A DNA stretch of 64,000 bases from Gemmatimonadota bacterium (GCA_009841165.1 VXMI01000173.1:1-64000); one strand, 5' to 3'; shown: positions 17,165-26,697, counted from the stretch's first letter. Numbers and translations are program-made. The notes: generated by a model not told the origin, from the letters alone.

Positions 17165-17482
17165 TCAGAAGAGTCCCGGGAGCTGCACCGGAAACCCTCC
17201 CGCAGCGCTCCGCATGCGTTCTTCCGAAAAGGTGCGGGCACGATGCTGCGCCTCGGCCACTGCGGCGACCACAAGGTCCTCGAGCATCTCCACATCCTCC
17301 GGGTCGACCACTTCGGGCTCGATCGACACGCCGACCAGATCGCCCTTGCCCGTCACGCGCGCCCTGACCATCCCCCCTCCCGCCGAGGCCTCGATCTGCT
17401 CGCTGTCGAGACTGTCCTGCAGCTCCTTCACCTTCGCCTGCAGCTGCTGTCCCATCTTCATGAGTTGCTGAATGTTCGTCAT
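17165..17482 (-). CDS. YbaB/EbfC family nucleoid-associated protein
   Basis: A 105-residue protein starting MTNIQQLMKMGQQLQ, with a Gln/Met-rich helix, then ASAGGGMVRARVTGKGDLV and a VEMLEDLVVAAVAEA helix, all typical of YbaB, a dimeric DNA-binding protein. The start at 17482 is set by this conserved opening; an upstream ATG would add 26 unrelated residues. It sits between dnaX (34 nt upstream) and recR (17 nt downstream). Confidence 0.93.
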   Translation of the reverse strand: MTNIQQLMKMGQQLQAKVKELQDSLDSEQIEASAGGGMVRARVTGKGDLVGVSIEPEVVDPEDVEMLEDLVVAAVAEAQHRARTFSEERMRSAAGGFPVQLPGLF

Positions 17483-17516
17483 TGTGCGTTCTCGTTGCTG
17501 TGGTCCCGGGCTTCCG

Positions 17517-19145
17517 TCAGTCAACCAGCTCCAGGTCCAGTTCCCTGACCGCCCGATCAATGACGGGCGCGCGGTCGATCAAGTCCTGCAAACGGTCTCG
17601 GCGGACCGTTTCCCTCGTAACCCTCTCCGCTGTCGGCGAACCATCGGCCGGTTCGCTCGCGAATAGAATCTTGGCAGATTCGCGCCTGGCATGAAGGGCC
17701 AGTCCTTCTTCGAGCCTCCGGCGGATCGACTTGTCTCCGAGCCGCCCGGACACAAGGTCCTTGCCAACCTCCAGTATCAGGGCTTCACCGTCTTCCCTGG
17801 CTTTCACACCACGCAGAATGCTGGCAAGCCCGCGAGGCAGGCGCGGTCCGTCGTTGAGCAGCTCCCTCCAGGCGTCGGCCAGACGGCGCGGAGCGGACTG
17901 CGCCGTTCTCGGAGCCTCGGCTGAGGAGGAGGGCACCGGGTCGCGGGACACCGGAGCCGCCGTTGGGGCGGCCGGAGCCGGCACCCTTTCTGGTGCTCCC
18001 CCGAGAGCCCGAATAACGTCCTCGAGCTCGACCGTCCTGTCGAGATAGCTCATGCGCAGAAGCAACACTTCGACCAGCACCCGCGGACGGCCTGTCCGCC
18101 GGAGGCTGCCGTCCGCTTCCAGCGAGGAGCACATGGCGAGCATGCGCACGAGATCGCCCGGGGCGAAGGCGGCCGCGCGCTGTGCAAACGCATCCCGCAG
18201 TTGGGCTCCCATCACCCCGGGGGCGGCCTCCGGGTCCACCGCCATGCGCAACAGGAGCCTGAGCTTCTCCGTCAGGCCGTGGTAGAATTCGACCAGGTCG
18301 TACCCCTCGTCGATCAGGGTCTCGACAAAGTCGAAGACAGCCCCGTGCCGCTTCCCGATGATGATGTCCAGGACCTCCAGGTACCGTTCCTCGGCGACGA
18401 CACCCAGCACTTGGACCACCGACTCGACGGACACCTCTTCGTCCGATAGCGCCAGCACCTGGTCCAGGAGCGAGAGCCCATCGCGCATCCCCCCGTTCGC
18501 CTTTCGCGCGATCGCCCGAAGCGCCTCCCGGTCGAACGCGATTCCCTCGGTCGCCAATACCTGCTGCAAACGCTCGACAATGTCGTCGGCGCCGATCCGC
18601 CTGAAGTCGAACCGCTGGCACCGCGAAAGGATCGGCGAGGCACTCTGCTCGATCCGGCGAGGCTCCGTGGTGGCGAAACAGAAGATCACGCGCGGAGGCG
18701 GCTCCTCGAGGATCTTCAGCAGCGCGTTCCACGCCTCGCGCGTGAGCATATGGGCTTCGTCGAGGATGTAGACCTTGAAGCGGCCCTCGTCCGACGGAGC
18801 GTACATCGCGCGCTGTCTCAGGTCGCGGGCGTCCTCGACGCCCCTGTTGGAGGCGGCGTCGATCTCGACCACATCGAGTGAAGTGTGGCCGCCCCATATG
18901 CGTTCGCAGTTGTCGCAGCGTCCACACGGCTCGCCCTCGGGCGTCCGGTCGGCGCAATTCAGCGACATCGCGAGAATCCGCGCAACGGTCGTCTTGCCCA
19001 CGCCGCGGGGCCCACAGAAGAGGTAGGCGTGCCCCACGCGGTCACCGGCCACGGCCCGCTTTAGCGTCTCGGACACGTGCTCCTGTGTGGACACCTCACC
19101 GAAATGGCGGGGACGGTACTTCCGGGCTAGGGCAAGATAGGACAA
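17517..19145 (-). CDS. dnaX: DNA polymerase III subunits gamma/tau
   Basis: Clamp-loader ATPase. The conserved opening SYLALARKYRPRHF follows a TTG at 19143-19145, which I take as the start (542 aa); no strong Shine-Dalgarno is seen. Walker A is GPRGVGKT at 45-52, the zinc knuckle is CGRCDNC preceded by a further Cys, and DEAHMLT plus the ATTEP sensor follow. The C-terminal third is Ala/Pro-rich and then a tau-like tail. A frame running 45 codons further upstream overlaps the SRP RNA gene and is not conserved, so it was dropped. No tau/gamma frameshift site was evaluated. Confidence 0.94.
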   Translation of the reverse strand: MSYLALARKYRPRHFGEVSTQEHVSETLKRAVAGDRVGHAYLFCGPRGVGKTTVARILAMSLNCADRTPEGEPCGRCDNCERIWGGHTSLDVVEIDAASNRGVEDARDLRQRAMYAPSDEGRFKVYILDEAHMLTREAWNALLKILEEPPPRVIFCFATTEPRRIEQSASPILSRCQRFDFRRIGADDIVERLQQVLATEGIAFDREALRAIARKANGGMRDGLSLLDQVLALSDEEVSVESVVQVLGVVAEERYLEVLDIIIGKRHGAVFDFVETLIDEGYDLVEFYHGLTEKLRLLLRMAVDPEAAPGVMGAQLRDAFAQRAAAFAPGDLVRMLAMCSSLEADGSLRRTGRPRVLVEVLLLRMSYLDRTVELEDVIRALGGAPERVPAPAAPTAAPVSRDPVPSSSAEAPRTAQSAPRRLADAWRELLNDGPRLPRGLASILRGVKAREDGEALILEVGKDLVSGRLGDKSIRRRLEEGLALHARRESAKILFASEPADGSPTAERVTRETVRRDRLQDLIDRAPVIDRAVRELDLELVD

Positions 19146-19174
19146 GAGGCCGTCGGTGGGGGCTTCGGGGTGGC

Positions 19175-19285
19175 GCCGCAGTGCCCCAGGCGCTCCACGG
19201 CGACGGTCACCACACTTACCGCTGCTACCTGCGGGGTCCTGACGGGGTTCATGAGCTTCCGACCCGCGGACCTGGGGCACGCAGC
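19175..19285 (-). ncRNA. ffs: signal recognition particle RNA (small bacterial 4.5S type)
   Basis: On the minus strand, a perfect 10-bp helix pairs GTGCCCCAGG (19271-19280) with CCTGGGGCAC (19181-19190), extended by 5 bp with one bulge to 19285/19175. Inside are the SRP signature AACCCCGTCAGG and AGCAGCGGTAAG (plus-strand complements at 19238-19249 and about 19215-19226), which form the SRP54-binding symmetric loop. The apical part between them is 11 nt (19227-19237), ACC-CCGCA-GGT, instead of the usual UCC-GGAA-GGA. Location just upstream of dnaX is common for ffs. Its presence explains why the extended dnaX frame is not real. It would form SRP with Ffh. Confidence 0.88.
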
Positions 19286-19312
19286 AAAGCTACCCGGATT
19301 CGCGAACCAGCG

Positions 19313-19690
19313 TCAACCGGGGCGCCAGGCATCCGGTATGTGCTGTATTTCGACCTCCTCTCCGATGATTCTCACCCCGACCGCATCGAACCGATAGGTC
19401 GTGCCGGCCCTGCCGTGCTCATGGATCCACCTTCTTGCGGCCGACACGACCGTCCTCCGCTTGGATCTTCCGATGGGTTCCAGCGGAGTGCCCCCCGAAG
19501 AGGTCGTGCGCGTTTTCACCTCCACGAACGCGACGACCCGGCCCCTGCGAACCACCAGATCGATTTCCATCGACCCGGCGCGGTAGTTACGTGCCAGCAC
19601 CGTCCAGCCTCGCGACCGCAGATGGGCTGCCGCGATCGCCTCCCCCCTGCGCCCGTGCACCCACCCGTTTCTTCCGGTCCTCGGTCTCAT
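19313..19690 (-). CDS. UPF0102 (YraN) family protein, endonuclease-like
   Basis: A 125-residue protein with GRRGEAIAAAHLRSRGWTVLARNYR, then EIDLVVRRGRVVAFVEVKTR, the E-x-D-(x)n-E-V-K core of the PD-(D/E)XK-like YraN family. Function in the cell is not established. The ATG at 19690 is chosen because the conserved part begins a few residues later; a further 38 upstream codons look unconserved. The ribosome binding site is poor. The 144 nt between this gene and the DAHP synthase gene show nothing recognisable. Confidence 0.85.
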   Translation of the reverse strand: MRPRTGRNGWVHGRRGEAIAAAHLRSRGWTVLARNYRAGSMEIDLVVRRGRVVAFVEVKTRTTSSGGTPLEPIGRSKRRTVVSAARRWIHEHGRAGTTYRFDAVGVRIIGEEVEIQHIPDAWRPG

Positions 19691-19834
19691 GGCCGACAAG
19701 GTGGCGAGGTCCCGCGGGCGTTGGAATGGCCGGATGAGACGCGTCGGAAACAGGTGTTTGTGCGACCGGGACGGAGTCAACCACGACGACTCCGGCCACC
19801 GCACGAAACGGCCCGGCCCCTACTCCGGCGGGGG

Positions 19835-20890
19835 TCAGAAGGATCCGGCGGACCCCACCCTCTCCGGCAGCCGCGCCAGGGAACGATCGATCGCCTCGGC
19901 GATCGGGCCGCACTGGCGGATCAGATGTTCGAACTGCTCGGGGTACAGGCTCTGTGCACCGTCGGAAAGGGCCTCGGGCGGGTTCGGGTGCACCTCGATG
20001 ATCAGGCCGTCCGCCCCAACCGCCACCGCGGCCCGTGCCATGGGTGTGACCTTGTCGCGCACGCCGGTCCCGTGACTGGGATCGGCGATCACCGGCAGGT
20101 GGGTCAGCGACTTGACGAGCGGTATGGCTGTCAGGTCCAGCAGGTTGCGCGTCCGCGTGTCGAAGCTGCGCACTCCGCGCTCGCAGAGGATGACATGGGG
20201 GTTCCCCTCGCTGAGCAGGTATTCCGCCGCGAGGAGCAGCTCCGTGATCGTCGCCGACATGCCCCGCTTCAGGAGAACCGGTCGTCCGGAGCGGCCGGCC
20301 CGCTTCAGGAGCGGATAGTTCTGCATGTTGCGCGCACCGATCTGGATCACATCGGCGTACTCGGCCACCAGAGCCACGCCCTCCGGTTCGACAGCCTCGG
20401 TCACGACTGCGAGGCCGGTCTCGTCGCGGGCCTCGGCTAGGAGTTCCAGACCCCTGGGGCCGAGACCCTGAAACGAATAGGGCGAGGTGCGCGGCTTGAA
20501 CGCTCCACCCCGCAGCGCGCTCGCGCCGGCGTCGCGAACCCTTGCCGCGATGTCCAGGATCTGCTCCCGTCCCTCGACCGCGCACGGGCCTGCGATCACC
20601 ACCACTTCCCGGCCCCCGATCACGACTCCGTTGCCGATGTCAACCAGGGTGTCCTCGTCCCGCCACTCGCGGGAAACCTGCTTGTAGGGCTGGCTCACCT
20701 TGATGAGTTCCCGCACGCCCGGGAGTCCGGCCAGGCGGGCCGACTCCACCCTGCCGTCGTTGCCGACCAGCCCGATCGCGGTGCGTTGTCTCCCGGGCAT
20801 CGGCTTCGCGCCGTATCCCATGTCCGAAATCGTATCGACGACTCGCTGTATCTCTTCGGGCGTCGCCCGATGATCCATCACGATGAGCAC
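19835..20890 (-). CDS. aroF: 3-deoxy-7-phosphoheptulonate synthase (DAHP synthase, type I beta)
   Basis: First step of the shikimate pathway, from PEP and erythrose 4-phosphate. Residues 1-75 form a ferredoxin-like regulatory domain ([15 protein letters not shown]...), as in Thermotoga-type enzymes; the catalytic barrel follows with [38 protein letters not shown] and DPSHGTG. Length 351 aa fits that subclass. The N-terminal domain suggests feedback by aromatic amino acids. Its start overlaps the 3' end of the MBL hydrolase gene by 13 nt. Confidence 0.94.
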   Translation of the reverse strand: MLIVMDHRATPEEIQRVVDTISDMGYGAKPMPGRQRTAIGLVGNDGRVESARLAGLPGVRELIKVSQPYKQVSREWRDEDTLVDIGNGVVIGGREVVVIAGPCAVEGREQILDIAARVRDAGASALRGGAFKPRTSPYSFQGLGPRGLELLAEARDETGLAVVTEAVEPEGVALVAEYADVIQIGARNMQNYPLLKRAGRSGRPVLLKRGMSATITELLLAAEYLLSEGNPHVILCERGVRSFDTRTRNLLDLTAIPLVKSLTHLPVIADPSHGTGVRDKVTPMARAAVAVGADGLIIEVHPNPPEALSDGAQSLYPEQFEHLIRQCGPIAEAIDRSLARLPERVGSAGSF

Positions 20891-21672
20891 GGTTTCGCCT
20901 TTCCGATGTAGAATCCCTGACCGTCACGGGCACAGAGCACGCGCCCGGAATAGCCGGCGTCGCGCACCAGTGCAGCGACGGCGTCGGCCTCAAGAGGTGG
21001 ATAGAGGTGCGTGAGCACGAGCGTACCCGGCTGTGCGCAGCGCGCCATGGCCGCCACGGAAGCGGGCGAAAGGTGGTTGTTCGCGGGAGGCGGGTCGGCG
21101 TACGCGCACTCGCTGACGAGGATATCCACGCCCGCGAAGAACGCCCCAAGCGCCGGATCGGGTCCCGTATCGCCGGTATACCCGATCGACCCGCCCTCGG
21201 TGTCCACGCGCACCGCCACCGAGCCCTCCGCATGAGGTGTCGGAAGGAAGCGCAGCCGCAGGGACGCCTCCGCTTCGGTCCAGGTCGCCTGTGTGTCGAT
21301 CTCCTCATACACGACCGTGAAGCCGGGGGCAACGATGAAGTCATCGTGCGCGGCACGCAAGGCCTCCGTGCGGAGCCGCAGGCCGGGGGGACCCAGAATG
21401 TGCAGCGGTCGGCTGCGTGGCGAAGGAGCCGCCCACTTCAAGGCGAAGAGCAGGTGCGGAAGGTCGCCCATGTGGTCGGTGTGATAGTGCGTCAGGACGA
21501 CGTGGCTAATCTTCCACCAGGGTTTGCCGAGACGGGCCAGTCCGTGAACCGCGCCGGGGCCCAGGTCGAGTAGAAGCATATCGGAACCGCTCTCGACCAG
21601 GTGACAGGGGCTGGTGCGATCCGCCGACGGAACCAGCGTCCCCGATCCAATGACCGTCAACCGGGCGGTCAT
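20878..21672 (-). CDS. metallo-beta-lactamase fold hydrolase (RNase Z-like)
   Basis: A 264-residue MBL protein with the HYHTDHMGD metal motif (around residues 62-70), [15 protein letters not shown] and a late LTHLYP. The layout resembles RNase Z and its relatives; however the long insert of the tRNase Z flexible arm is not evident, so I do not assign the tRNA 3'-processing role firmly. It overlaps smc by 4 nt and DAHP synthase by 13 nt. Confidence 0.82.
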   Translation of the reverse strand: MTARLTVIGSGTLVPSADRTSPCHLVESGSDMLLLDLGPGAVHGLARLGKPWWKISHVVLTHYHTDHMGDLPHLLFALKWAAPSPRSRPLHILGPPGLRLRTEALRAAHDDFIVAPGFTVVYEEIDTQATWTEAEASLRLRFLPTPHAEGSVAVRVDTEGGSIGYTGDTGPDPALGAFFAGVDILVSECAYADPPPANNHLSPASVAAMARCAQPGTLVLTHLYPPLEADAVAALVRDAGYSGRVLCARDGQGFYIGKAKPCSS

Positions 21673-24600
21673 GCGGTTGTTCCGGATGCCTCGGCCGGAG
21701 ACTCGAGGCGCACGCCCACGATCGACGAAACCCCGGGCTCCTCCATCGTCACCCCGTAGATCCAGTCGGCCGCCGCGATCGTGCGTGGATTGTGGGTGAT
21801 CACCACGAACTGGGTCTGCGACTTGAACCCCTGAAGCAACCGGATGAAGCGCCCGATGTTGGAGTCGTCGAGCGGCGCGTCCACCTCGTCGAGAACACAG
21901 AACGGACTCGGTTTGACGAGGTAGATCCCGAAGAGCAGCGAAAGCGCCGTAAGCGCCCGCTCACCCCCCGAAAGCAGGTCGATCCTCTGGGTGCGCTTGC
22001 CCTTCGGCGCCGCGTGGATCTCCACCGGGGATTCGAGCGGTTCCTCCGGGTTGGAGAGACGAAGATCCGCCCGACCGCCGCTGAACAGATGCTGAAAGGT
22101 CGACCGGAAGTTCTCCGTGATCGCCTCGAACGTGTCCATGAAGAGTGTGGTGGCGGTTGCGTTGATCCGACGGATTGCGGACCGGAGATCGTCTCGCGCA
22201 GTAGCCAGATCATCACGCTGGCGGACCAGGAATTCGAGGCGGTCGCTCTCCTCCGCGTGCTCCTCGACCGCGAGCATGTTCACCGGTCCGATTCGCTCCA
22301 GAGCCCGGACGATCTCCTGAAGTTCGTCCCTGAGCGCCCCGGTCTCGCCCTCGACCCTGCGGGCCTCGTCGAACAGCGCTTCCACGGGCCGGCCCCACTC
22401 CGCCTCCAGGCGCTCTCCGATCCGGGCCGCCCGATTGCGAATGTCCTGCTCCGTCATCTCCAGCTGGTGTCTCCGTCCGACCGCCTCGCGCTCTCTGCCG
22501 CGCATCTCCCTCAGACGACGCTCCGCTTCGGCAACCGCCGCCGAGGCGTTGCCGAGAACCCGGTCCTGTTCCGACAGCACCGTCTTGAGTTCGTCACGCT
22601 TCGAGAACAGGCCCTCGAGCGCGTCCCTTCCTTCGTCCCGCGCGGCGCGAATCCGGACGGACTCGCTGGTGAGCGCATCCTGCTCCCCCGCGAGGTCGTC
22701 AAGACGCGCCACCGTGCTTTCCAGCGTCGTGCGAGCATCTCCCAACTGCCCGTCGAGTCTCTCCAACCGGCTCTCGAGCCGCGCGGAACGGATCGTCACT
22801 TCTGAAGCGGATTCCCTCACATGTTCCCACTCGGCCTCCACCGCGGCGAGCACCTCGCGAGACTCCTGCACACGGTCCGCGACCGATACCTCCTCGTCCC
22901 GGAGCCGGCTCCTTTCGTCCTCCGCCTGACGCTCCCTTCCCAGCGCTCTGTCCCGGGACGCGCGAGTCTCGACAAGCCGGTGCTGGGTTTCCGCCTGGTG
23001 ACGGGACAGCCGTTCCCGCCGCTCACCCTGCGTCGTCGCTTCGGATTCGGCGGCTCTGGCTTCGTCTCGAGCGGCCAGCACCTGGTCCGAGGCCCGATCC
23101 GCCTCGGTTTCGGCACCTCTTTGTTCCTCCTCGCAGCCAAGTCGAACCTCTCTGGCCTCATCCAGCATCTCCCTCGCCAGCTCGCACTCGGCGGACAGGG
23201 CCTCGATCCGTCCCCTTCGTTCCAGACCGCCCTCCGCACCGATGTCGGGAAGGAGGTAGCAGACGCCGCGTACATCCGTCCAGCCGCCATCGTCCCCGGC
23301 ATCCGCCCCCCCGAGAAGCGCCCTCACCCACGGCGCCCCGTCCCCGGCCGCAGTCACGCCGGCGGGAAGCGGTCCCGGCGGCGCGGGCACCGCGTCGAGG
23401 GGCAACAGCCGAAGGGCAGCGCGACGTTCTGCGTTGCCGTGATACCAGCGCGTGATGCGCTCCACGTCGCGCCGTCCGTGCACCACCAGCGCAGATCCGT
23501 AAGGTCCGAGCAGCGCGTCCACGGAGCGAGCAGCAGACCCCGAGACGTGTACGAAATCCGACAGCTCGCCTCGAACCGCCTCCGGGAACGCCTGGCGCGC
23601 GGCAGCCGCCATCGACGCCGCCCCTTCGTCCGACCCGGCCAGCCCTTTCAGTGCCGCAAGCTCCGCGTCGAGAGCGGACAGTTGGGTCTCGGCCCGCATT
23701 TCCCCGGCCCGCGCGGACGCGAGACGCCCCCGCACCATGGCCAGACGCCGACGGGAGGCCTCGAAGTCGCGAGTCACCTGCTCGGCTGCTCTTGTCGCGG
23801 CGGTCTGCCGGTCCGCGAACAGGTCGCGCTGCGACTCGACCTCCCTGAGCGCCCCTGCTCCCTGACGGGCATCTCGCGCCAGCCGGTCCAGCCTGCGCGC
23901 CAGCTCGGCCGCCTGAAGCCGTGCACTGTCGCGGTCCCCCTCGAGGCGAGCCATGCGTGCGGCAACGCTCCTGCTCGCCTCCTCCAGCGTGCGTGTCTCG
24001 GCCCTGGCTTCATCCACCCTCGTCCGGACTTCGTCGGCAGCCTGCTTTCGTTCTGTAAGGTCTACCTGTAAAGATGTAAAGGACAGTTTACATTCTGACC
24101 TTAGATCTTCCAACACAGCCAACTCATCCTTCGCGCTGGCGTGCAACACGGTCACCGACTGCCGTTCCTCGGCGATCTGCGCAAGGCGGCGTCTGCCGTT
24201 GGCCAGGCGCTCGTCCGCGACCGCTACCTCCGTCTCGATCCGGGAGAGTTCGGAGCCGACGGCGTCCAGCCGTTCGGCACAGGCCACCCTCGTCTTCTCG
24301 GCTTCCAGCTGCTCCAGCCGGGTCCGTTCGAGCCCGGTCTCCGCAGCGGCCAGGGCCGCCGCCATCCCCGCCGACTCCTCGCGATCCGACTGCAGGTCGG
24401 CCCTTAATCGCGACAGGTGAAGATCGAGCTCGTCGAGTTCCACCCTCGCGACCGCGACCTCGACCGCCAGGCGCCGCTCCCGCAACTCGCGATAGCGCTG
24501 CGCCTTTCCCTTCTGGCGCGCCAGCGAACGGACCTTGGTCCGGACCTCCGCGATGACGTCCTCGACCCGCTGGAGATCGACCTCCGCCGTCTCAAGGCGT

Positions 24601-25136
24601 CGAATGGCGGCGCGGCGCCGCTCCTTGTACTTCCCTATCCCGGCAGCTTCCTCGAAGAGGGAGCGGCGTTCGTCGGTGCGTTCCGAGAGGATCGCATCGA
24701 TCATTCGGATCTCGATCACCGAGTAGGCGTTGGCGCCCAGACCGGTGTCGCGGCACAGATCGACGATATCCCGCAGGCGACACGCGGAGCGATTGAGCCG
24801 GTAGTCGCTGCCACCGTCCCGATACACCGTCCTGGCGATCTCCACCTCCTCGAACGGGATGGCGAGTGCTCCGTCGTCGTTGTTGACGACCATGGAGACC
24901 GAGCCGCGGTTCACCGGACGCCTCGAAGCCGTGCCCTGGAAGATCACCTCCTCCATCTTGGCTCCCCGGATCGCGGTGGGCCGCTGTTCTCCCAGGACCC
25001 AGCGGACGGCATCGCCGATGTTGGATTTGCCACACCCGTTGGGGCCGACGATCGCGGTGATGCCCTCGTGGAATTCCACCCGCGTGGAATCCGCGAAGGA
25101 CTTGAAGCCGTGGAGCCGGAGGGACTTGAGCTTCAT
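21669..25136 (-). CDS. smc: chromosome segregation protein SMC
   Basis: A 1155-residue SMC ATPase that organises and segregates the chromosome with ScpAB. N-terminal Walker A GPNGCGKSN is at 31-39; two long coiled coils flank a hinge around residues 500-650; the C-terminal head has the signature LLSGGERALT at 1054-1063 and Walker B FCVLDEVD at about 1079-1086. A 48-bp AT-rich palindromic patch at 24056-24103 encodes roughly residues 345-360 in the first coiled coil (see separate entry). The ATG overlaps rsfS by 4 nt. No scpA or scpB is in the window. Confidence 0.96.
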   Translation of the reverse strand: MKLKSLRLHGFKSFADSTRVEFHEGITAIVGPNGCGKSNIGDAVRWVLGEQRPTAIRGAKMEEVIFQGTASRRPVNRGSVSMVVNNDDGALAIPFEEVEIARTVYRDGGSDYRLNRSACRLRDIVDLCRDTGLGANAYSVIEIRMIDAILSERTDERRSLFEEAAGIGKYKERRRAAIRRLETAEVDLQRVEDVIAEVRTKVRSLARQKGKAQRYRELRERRLAVEVAVARVELDELDLHLSRLRADLQSDREESAGMAAALAAAETGLERTRLEQLEAEKTRVACAERLDAVGSELSRIETEVAVADERLANGRRRLAQIAEERQSVTVLHASAKDELAVLEDLRSECKLSFTSLQVDLTERKQAADEVRTRVDEARAETRTLEEASRSVAARMARLEGDRDSARLQAAELARRLDRLARDARQGAGALREVESQRDLFADRQTAATRAAEQVTRDFEASRRRLAMVRGRLASARAGEMRAETQLSALDAELAALKGLAGSDEGAASMAAAARQAFPEAVRGELSDFVHVSGSAARSVDALLGPYGSALVVHGRRDVERITRWYHGNAERRAALRLLPLDAVPAPPGPLPAGVTAAGDGAPWVRALLGGADAGDDGGWTDVRGVCYLLPDIGAEGGLERRGRIEALSAECELAREMLDEAREVRLGCEEEQRGAETEADRASDQVLAARDEARAAESEATTQGERRERLSRHQAETQHRLVETRASRDRALGRERQAEDERSRLRDEEVSVADRVQESREVLAAVEAEWEHVRESASEVTIRSARLESRLERLDGQLGDARTTLESTVARLDDLAGEQDALTSESVRIRAARDEGRDALEGLFSKRDELKTVLSEQDRVLGNASAAVAEAERRLREMRGREREAVGRRHQLEMTEQDIRNRAARIGERLEAEWGRPVEALFDEARRVEGETGALRDELQEIVRALERIGPVNMLAVEEHAEESDRLEFLVRQRDDLATARDDLRSAIRRINATATTLFMDTFEAITENFRSTFQHLFSGGRADLRLSNPEEPLESPVEIHAAPKGKRTQRIDLLSGGERALTALSLLFGIYLVKPSPFCVLDEVDAPLDDSNIGRFIRLLQGFKSQTQFVVITHNPRTIAAADWIYGVTMEEPGVSSIVGVRLESPAEASGTTA
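24056..24103. repeat. AT-rich palindromic element inside smc
   Basis: TAAGGTC (24056-24062) pairs with GACCTTA (24097-24103), and within it ATGTAA (24074-24079) and TTACAT (24088-24093) form an inverted repeat with an 8-nt centre. About 38% GC over roughly 60 bp against the GC-rich background of smc. The inner part matches a motif near ccmC (56056-56075). It does not disrupt the smc frame. Confidence 0.6.
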
Positions 25137-25507
25137 GGGACCGACGAATCGGGGATCGGCATCGAACGCGCGTCGCCCCAGAGCGCCTCCAGGCGGTAGA
25201 AGTCGCGGACGGACGGATGAAAGATGTGGACGACATGGTCGATGTAGTCGAGCAGAACCCAGCGACCCTCGTCCAGTCCCTCGATGTGCTCCGGGCGATT
25301 CCCGTCCCCCCTGGCCGAGTCGAGGATGTGTTCGGCGATCGCGCGCACGTGAATGTCGGAACGCCCCGTCGCGATCACGAAGAAATCGGTCGCGCTCGAC
25401 AGATCACGCAGATCCAGCACCGTGACATCGACGGCCTTTCTGTCGAGGGCATAGTCGGCCGCCTTGCGCACCTCCGACGGCATCTCGAAGTCGGCCGATC
25501 CGTTCAC
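25133..25507 (-). CDS. rsfS: ribosomal silencing factor RsfS
   Basis: RsfS (Iojap/YbeB) binds L14 and blocks subunit joining in starvation. The 124-residue protein has AADYALDRKAVDVTVLDLRD, TDFFVIATGRSDIHVRAIAEHI and WVLLDYIDHVVHIF, the family signature. It starts 13 nt after rplI and overlaps smc by 4 nt. A role in translation agrees with the ribosomal proteins upstream. Confidence 0.95.
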   Translation of the reverse strand: MNGSADFEMPSEVRKAADYALDRKAVDVTVLDLRDLSSATDFFVIATGRSDIHVRAIAEHILDSARGDGNRPEHIEGLDEGRWVLLDYIDHVVHIFHPSVRDFYRLEALWGDARSMPIPDSSVP

Positions 25508-25520
25508 GTTCAGGACGCGG

Positions 25521-25976
25521 TCAATCCTCTTCGGCCTCCACGATGACCTGCACCTCCGTCTCCACCCCGGCGTGCAGCCGCAACGGGACGATGTGCTCGC
25601 CGACCGACTTGATCGGCTCGTCGAGCAGGACGGATCGCTTGTCGAGTTCGAAGCCGATTTCCGATTCCTGCAGCCGGTCGAAGATGTCCTTCATGCCCAC
25701 GGAACCGAAGAGGGTTCCTTCGGGGCTCGCACGGGCCTTGAAGGTCAGGGTCACACCCTCCAGGCGCGACGCGCGACGGTTGGCTTCCAGATACGCTCTG
25801 CGGGCCCGTTCCTCGCCGATGCGCCGTTCCTCCTCGATTCGCCGGACGTTCGCCTCGGTCGCCCTGTAGGCCAGCCCCTTCGGGATCAGGAAATTGCGCG
25901 CGTACCCGGGCTTGACCGTGACCAGGTCACCGGCCTGTCCCAGATGGGCCACTTTTTCACGAAGAATCAGTCTCAT
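25521..25976 (-). CDS. rplI: 50S ribosomal protein L9
   Basis: L9 of 151 aa with the N-terminal domain MRLILREKVAHLGQAGDLV and GYARNFLIPKGLA, the long connecting helix rich in Glu and Arg (IEEERRIGEERARRA), and the C-terminal domain. The gene follows the S6-S18 gene by 31 nt, the standard S6-S18-L9 order, which supports the identity of that fused gene. Confidence 0.97.
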   Translation of the reverse strand: MRLILREKVAHLGQAGDLVTVKPGYARNFLIPKGLAYRATEANVRRIEEERRIGEERARRAYLEANRRASRLEGVTLTFKARASPEGTLFGSVGMKDIFDRLQESEIGFELDKRSVLLDEPIKSVGEHIVPLRLHAGVETEVQVIVEAEED

Positions 25977-26007
25977 TGGTTGCTCCGGTTCGGATGCTGC
26001 ACGGACC

Positions 26008-26697
26008 TCAGGCCTCGTGATCCCTGATGTACGGGAGAAGCGCGAGGTGCCGCGCGCGCTTCACGGCGACTCCAAGCTGCCTCTGGAAGCGGGCCGTGAC
26101 CTTCGTCGTGCGCTTCGGCAGGATCTTGCCCTGCTCGGTGAGGAAGCGGGACAGGGTCGTGACGTCCTTGTAGTTGAGGAGAACGATCGGCGGCCCCTCG
26201 TGGCGCCGGCGACGCCCGCGGGCACCGGAGAACACCGGGGGGCCCGAAGTCTGCTCCTCCTCCGGTGATTCCGCCTCCGTCTCTTCGCCGCTGCCGCCGT
26301 CGCCGTCCGCGTCCGAAGCAGTCTCTTCTTCGGCCTCCTGCGGGGGCGGCTCCGGGTCGGCATCCTCCGCGGCCGGCTGCTGCGGCCGTTCGGCGAGGAC
26401 CGAGGCACCCGAGCTGGGCTGCCCCTCGTTGAGCACAATCAGGTAGCGCATCATCTCCTCGTCGAGCTTGAGGAGGCGTTCGAACTCCGGGAGGCCGACC
26501 GGGTCGGCGGTTACGTGGACGATGACGTAGTACCCGGTGCCGACCTTGCGGATCGGGTAGGCGAGCGGTCGCACCCCCCAGTGGTCGACGGTGTTGACTT
26601 CCCCGCCCAGGGCGGCGTGGAAGGTATCGAGTTTGGCGTCCACGGCTTCCCGACTCAGAGCCGAGTCGAGGATATAGACGATTTCGTATTCTCTCAT
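26008..26697 (-). CDS. rpsF-rpsR: fused 30S ribosomal proteins S6 and S18
   Basis: One uninterrupted 229-residue frame. Residues 1-92 are S6 ([47 protein letters not shown]). Residues 93-157 are an acidic, Glu/Ala/Pro-rich linker with no predicted fold. Residues about 158-229 are S18 ([21 protein letters not shown], then [19 protein letters not shown]). S6 and S18 form a dimer on the 30S platform. No stop or frame change separates them; the only candidate for a separate S18 start is a GTG at the linker end without a good Shine-Dalgarno. The start at 26697 follows GGGAG. The S18 part lacks the cysteines found in some S18 proteins. rplI and rsfS follow. Confidence 0.9.
   Translation of the reverse strand: MREYEIVYILDSALSREAVDAKLDTFHAALGGEVNTVDHWGVRPLAYPIRKVGTGYYVIVHVTADPVGLPEFERLLKLDEEMMRYLIVLNEGQPSSGASVLAERPQQPAAEDADPEPPPQEAEEETASDADGDGGSGEETEAESPEEEQTSGPPVFSGARGRRRRHEGPPIVLLNYKDVTTLSRFLTEQGKILPKRTTKVTARFQRQLGVAVKRARHLALLPYIRDHEA

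Noticed and set aside
19146-19280. N-terminal extension of dnaX
   Set aside because: Overlaps the SRP RNA gene and is unconserved; the family's start follows TTG at 19145.
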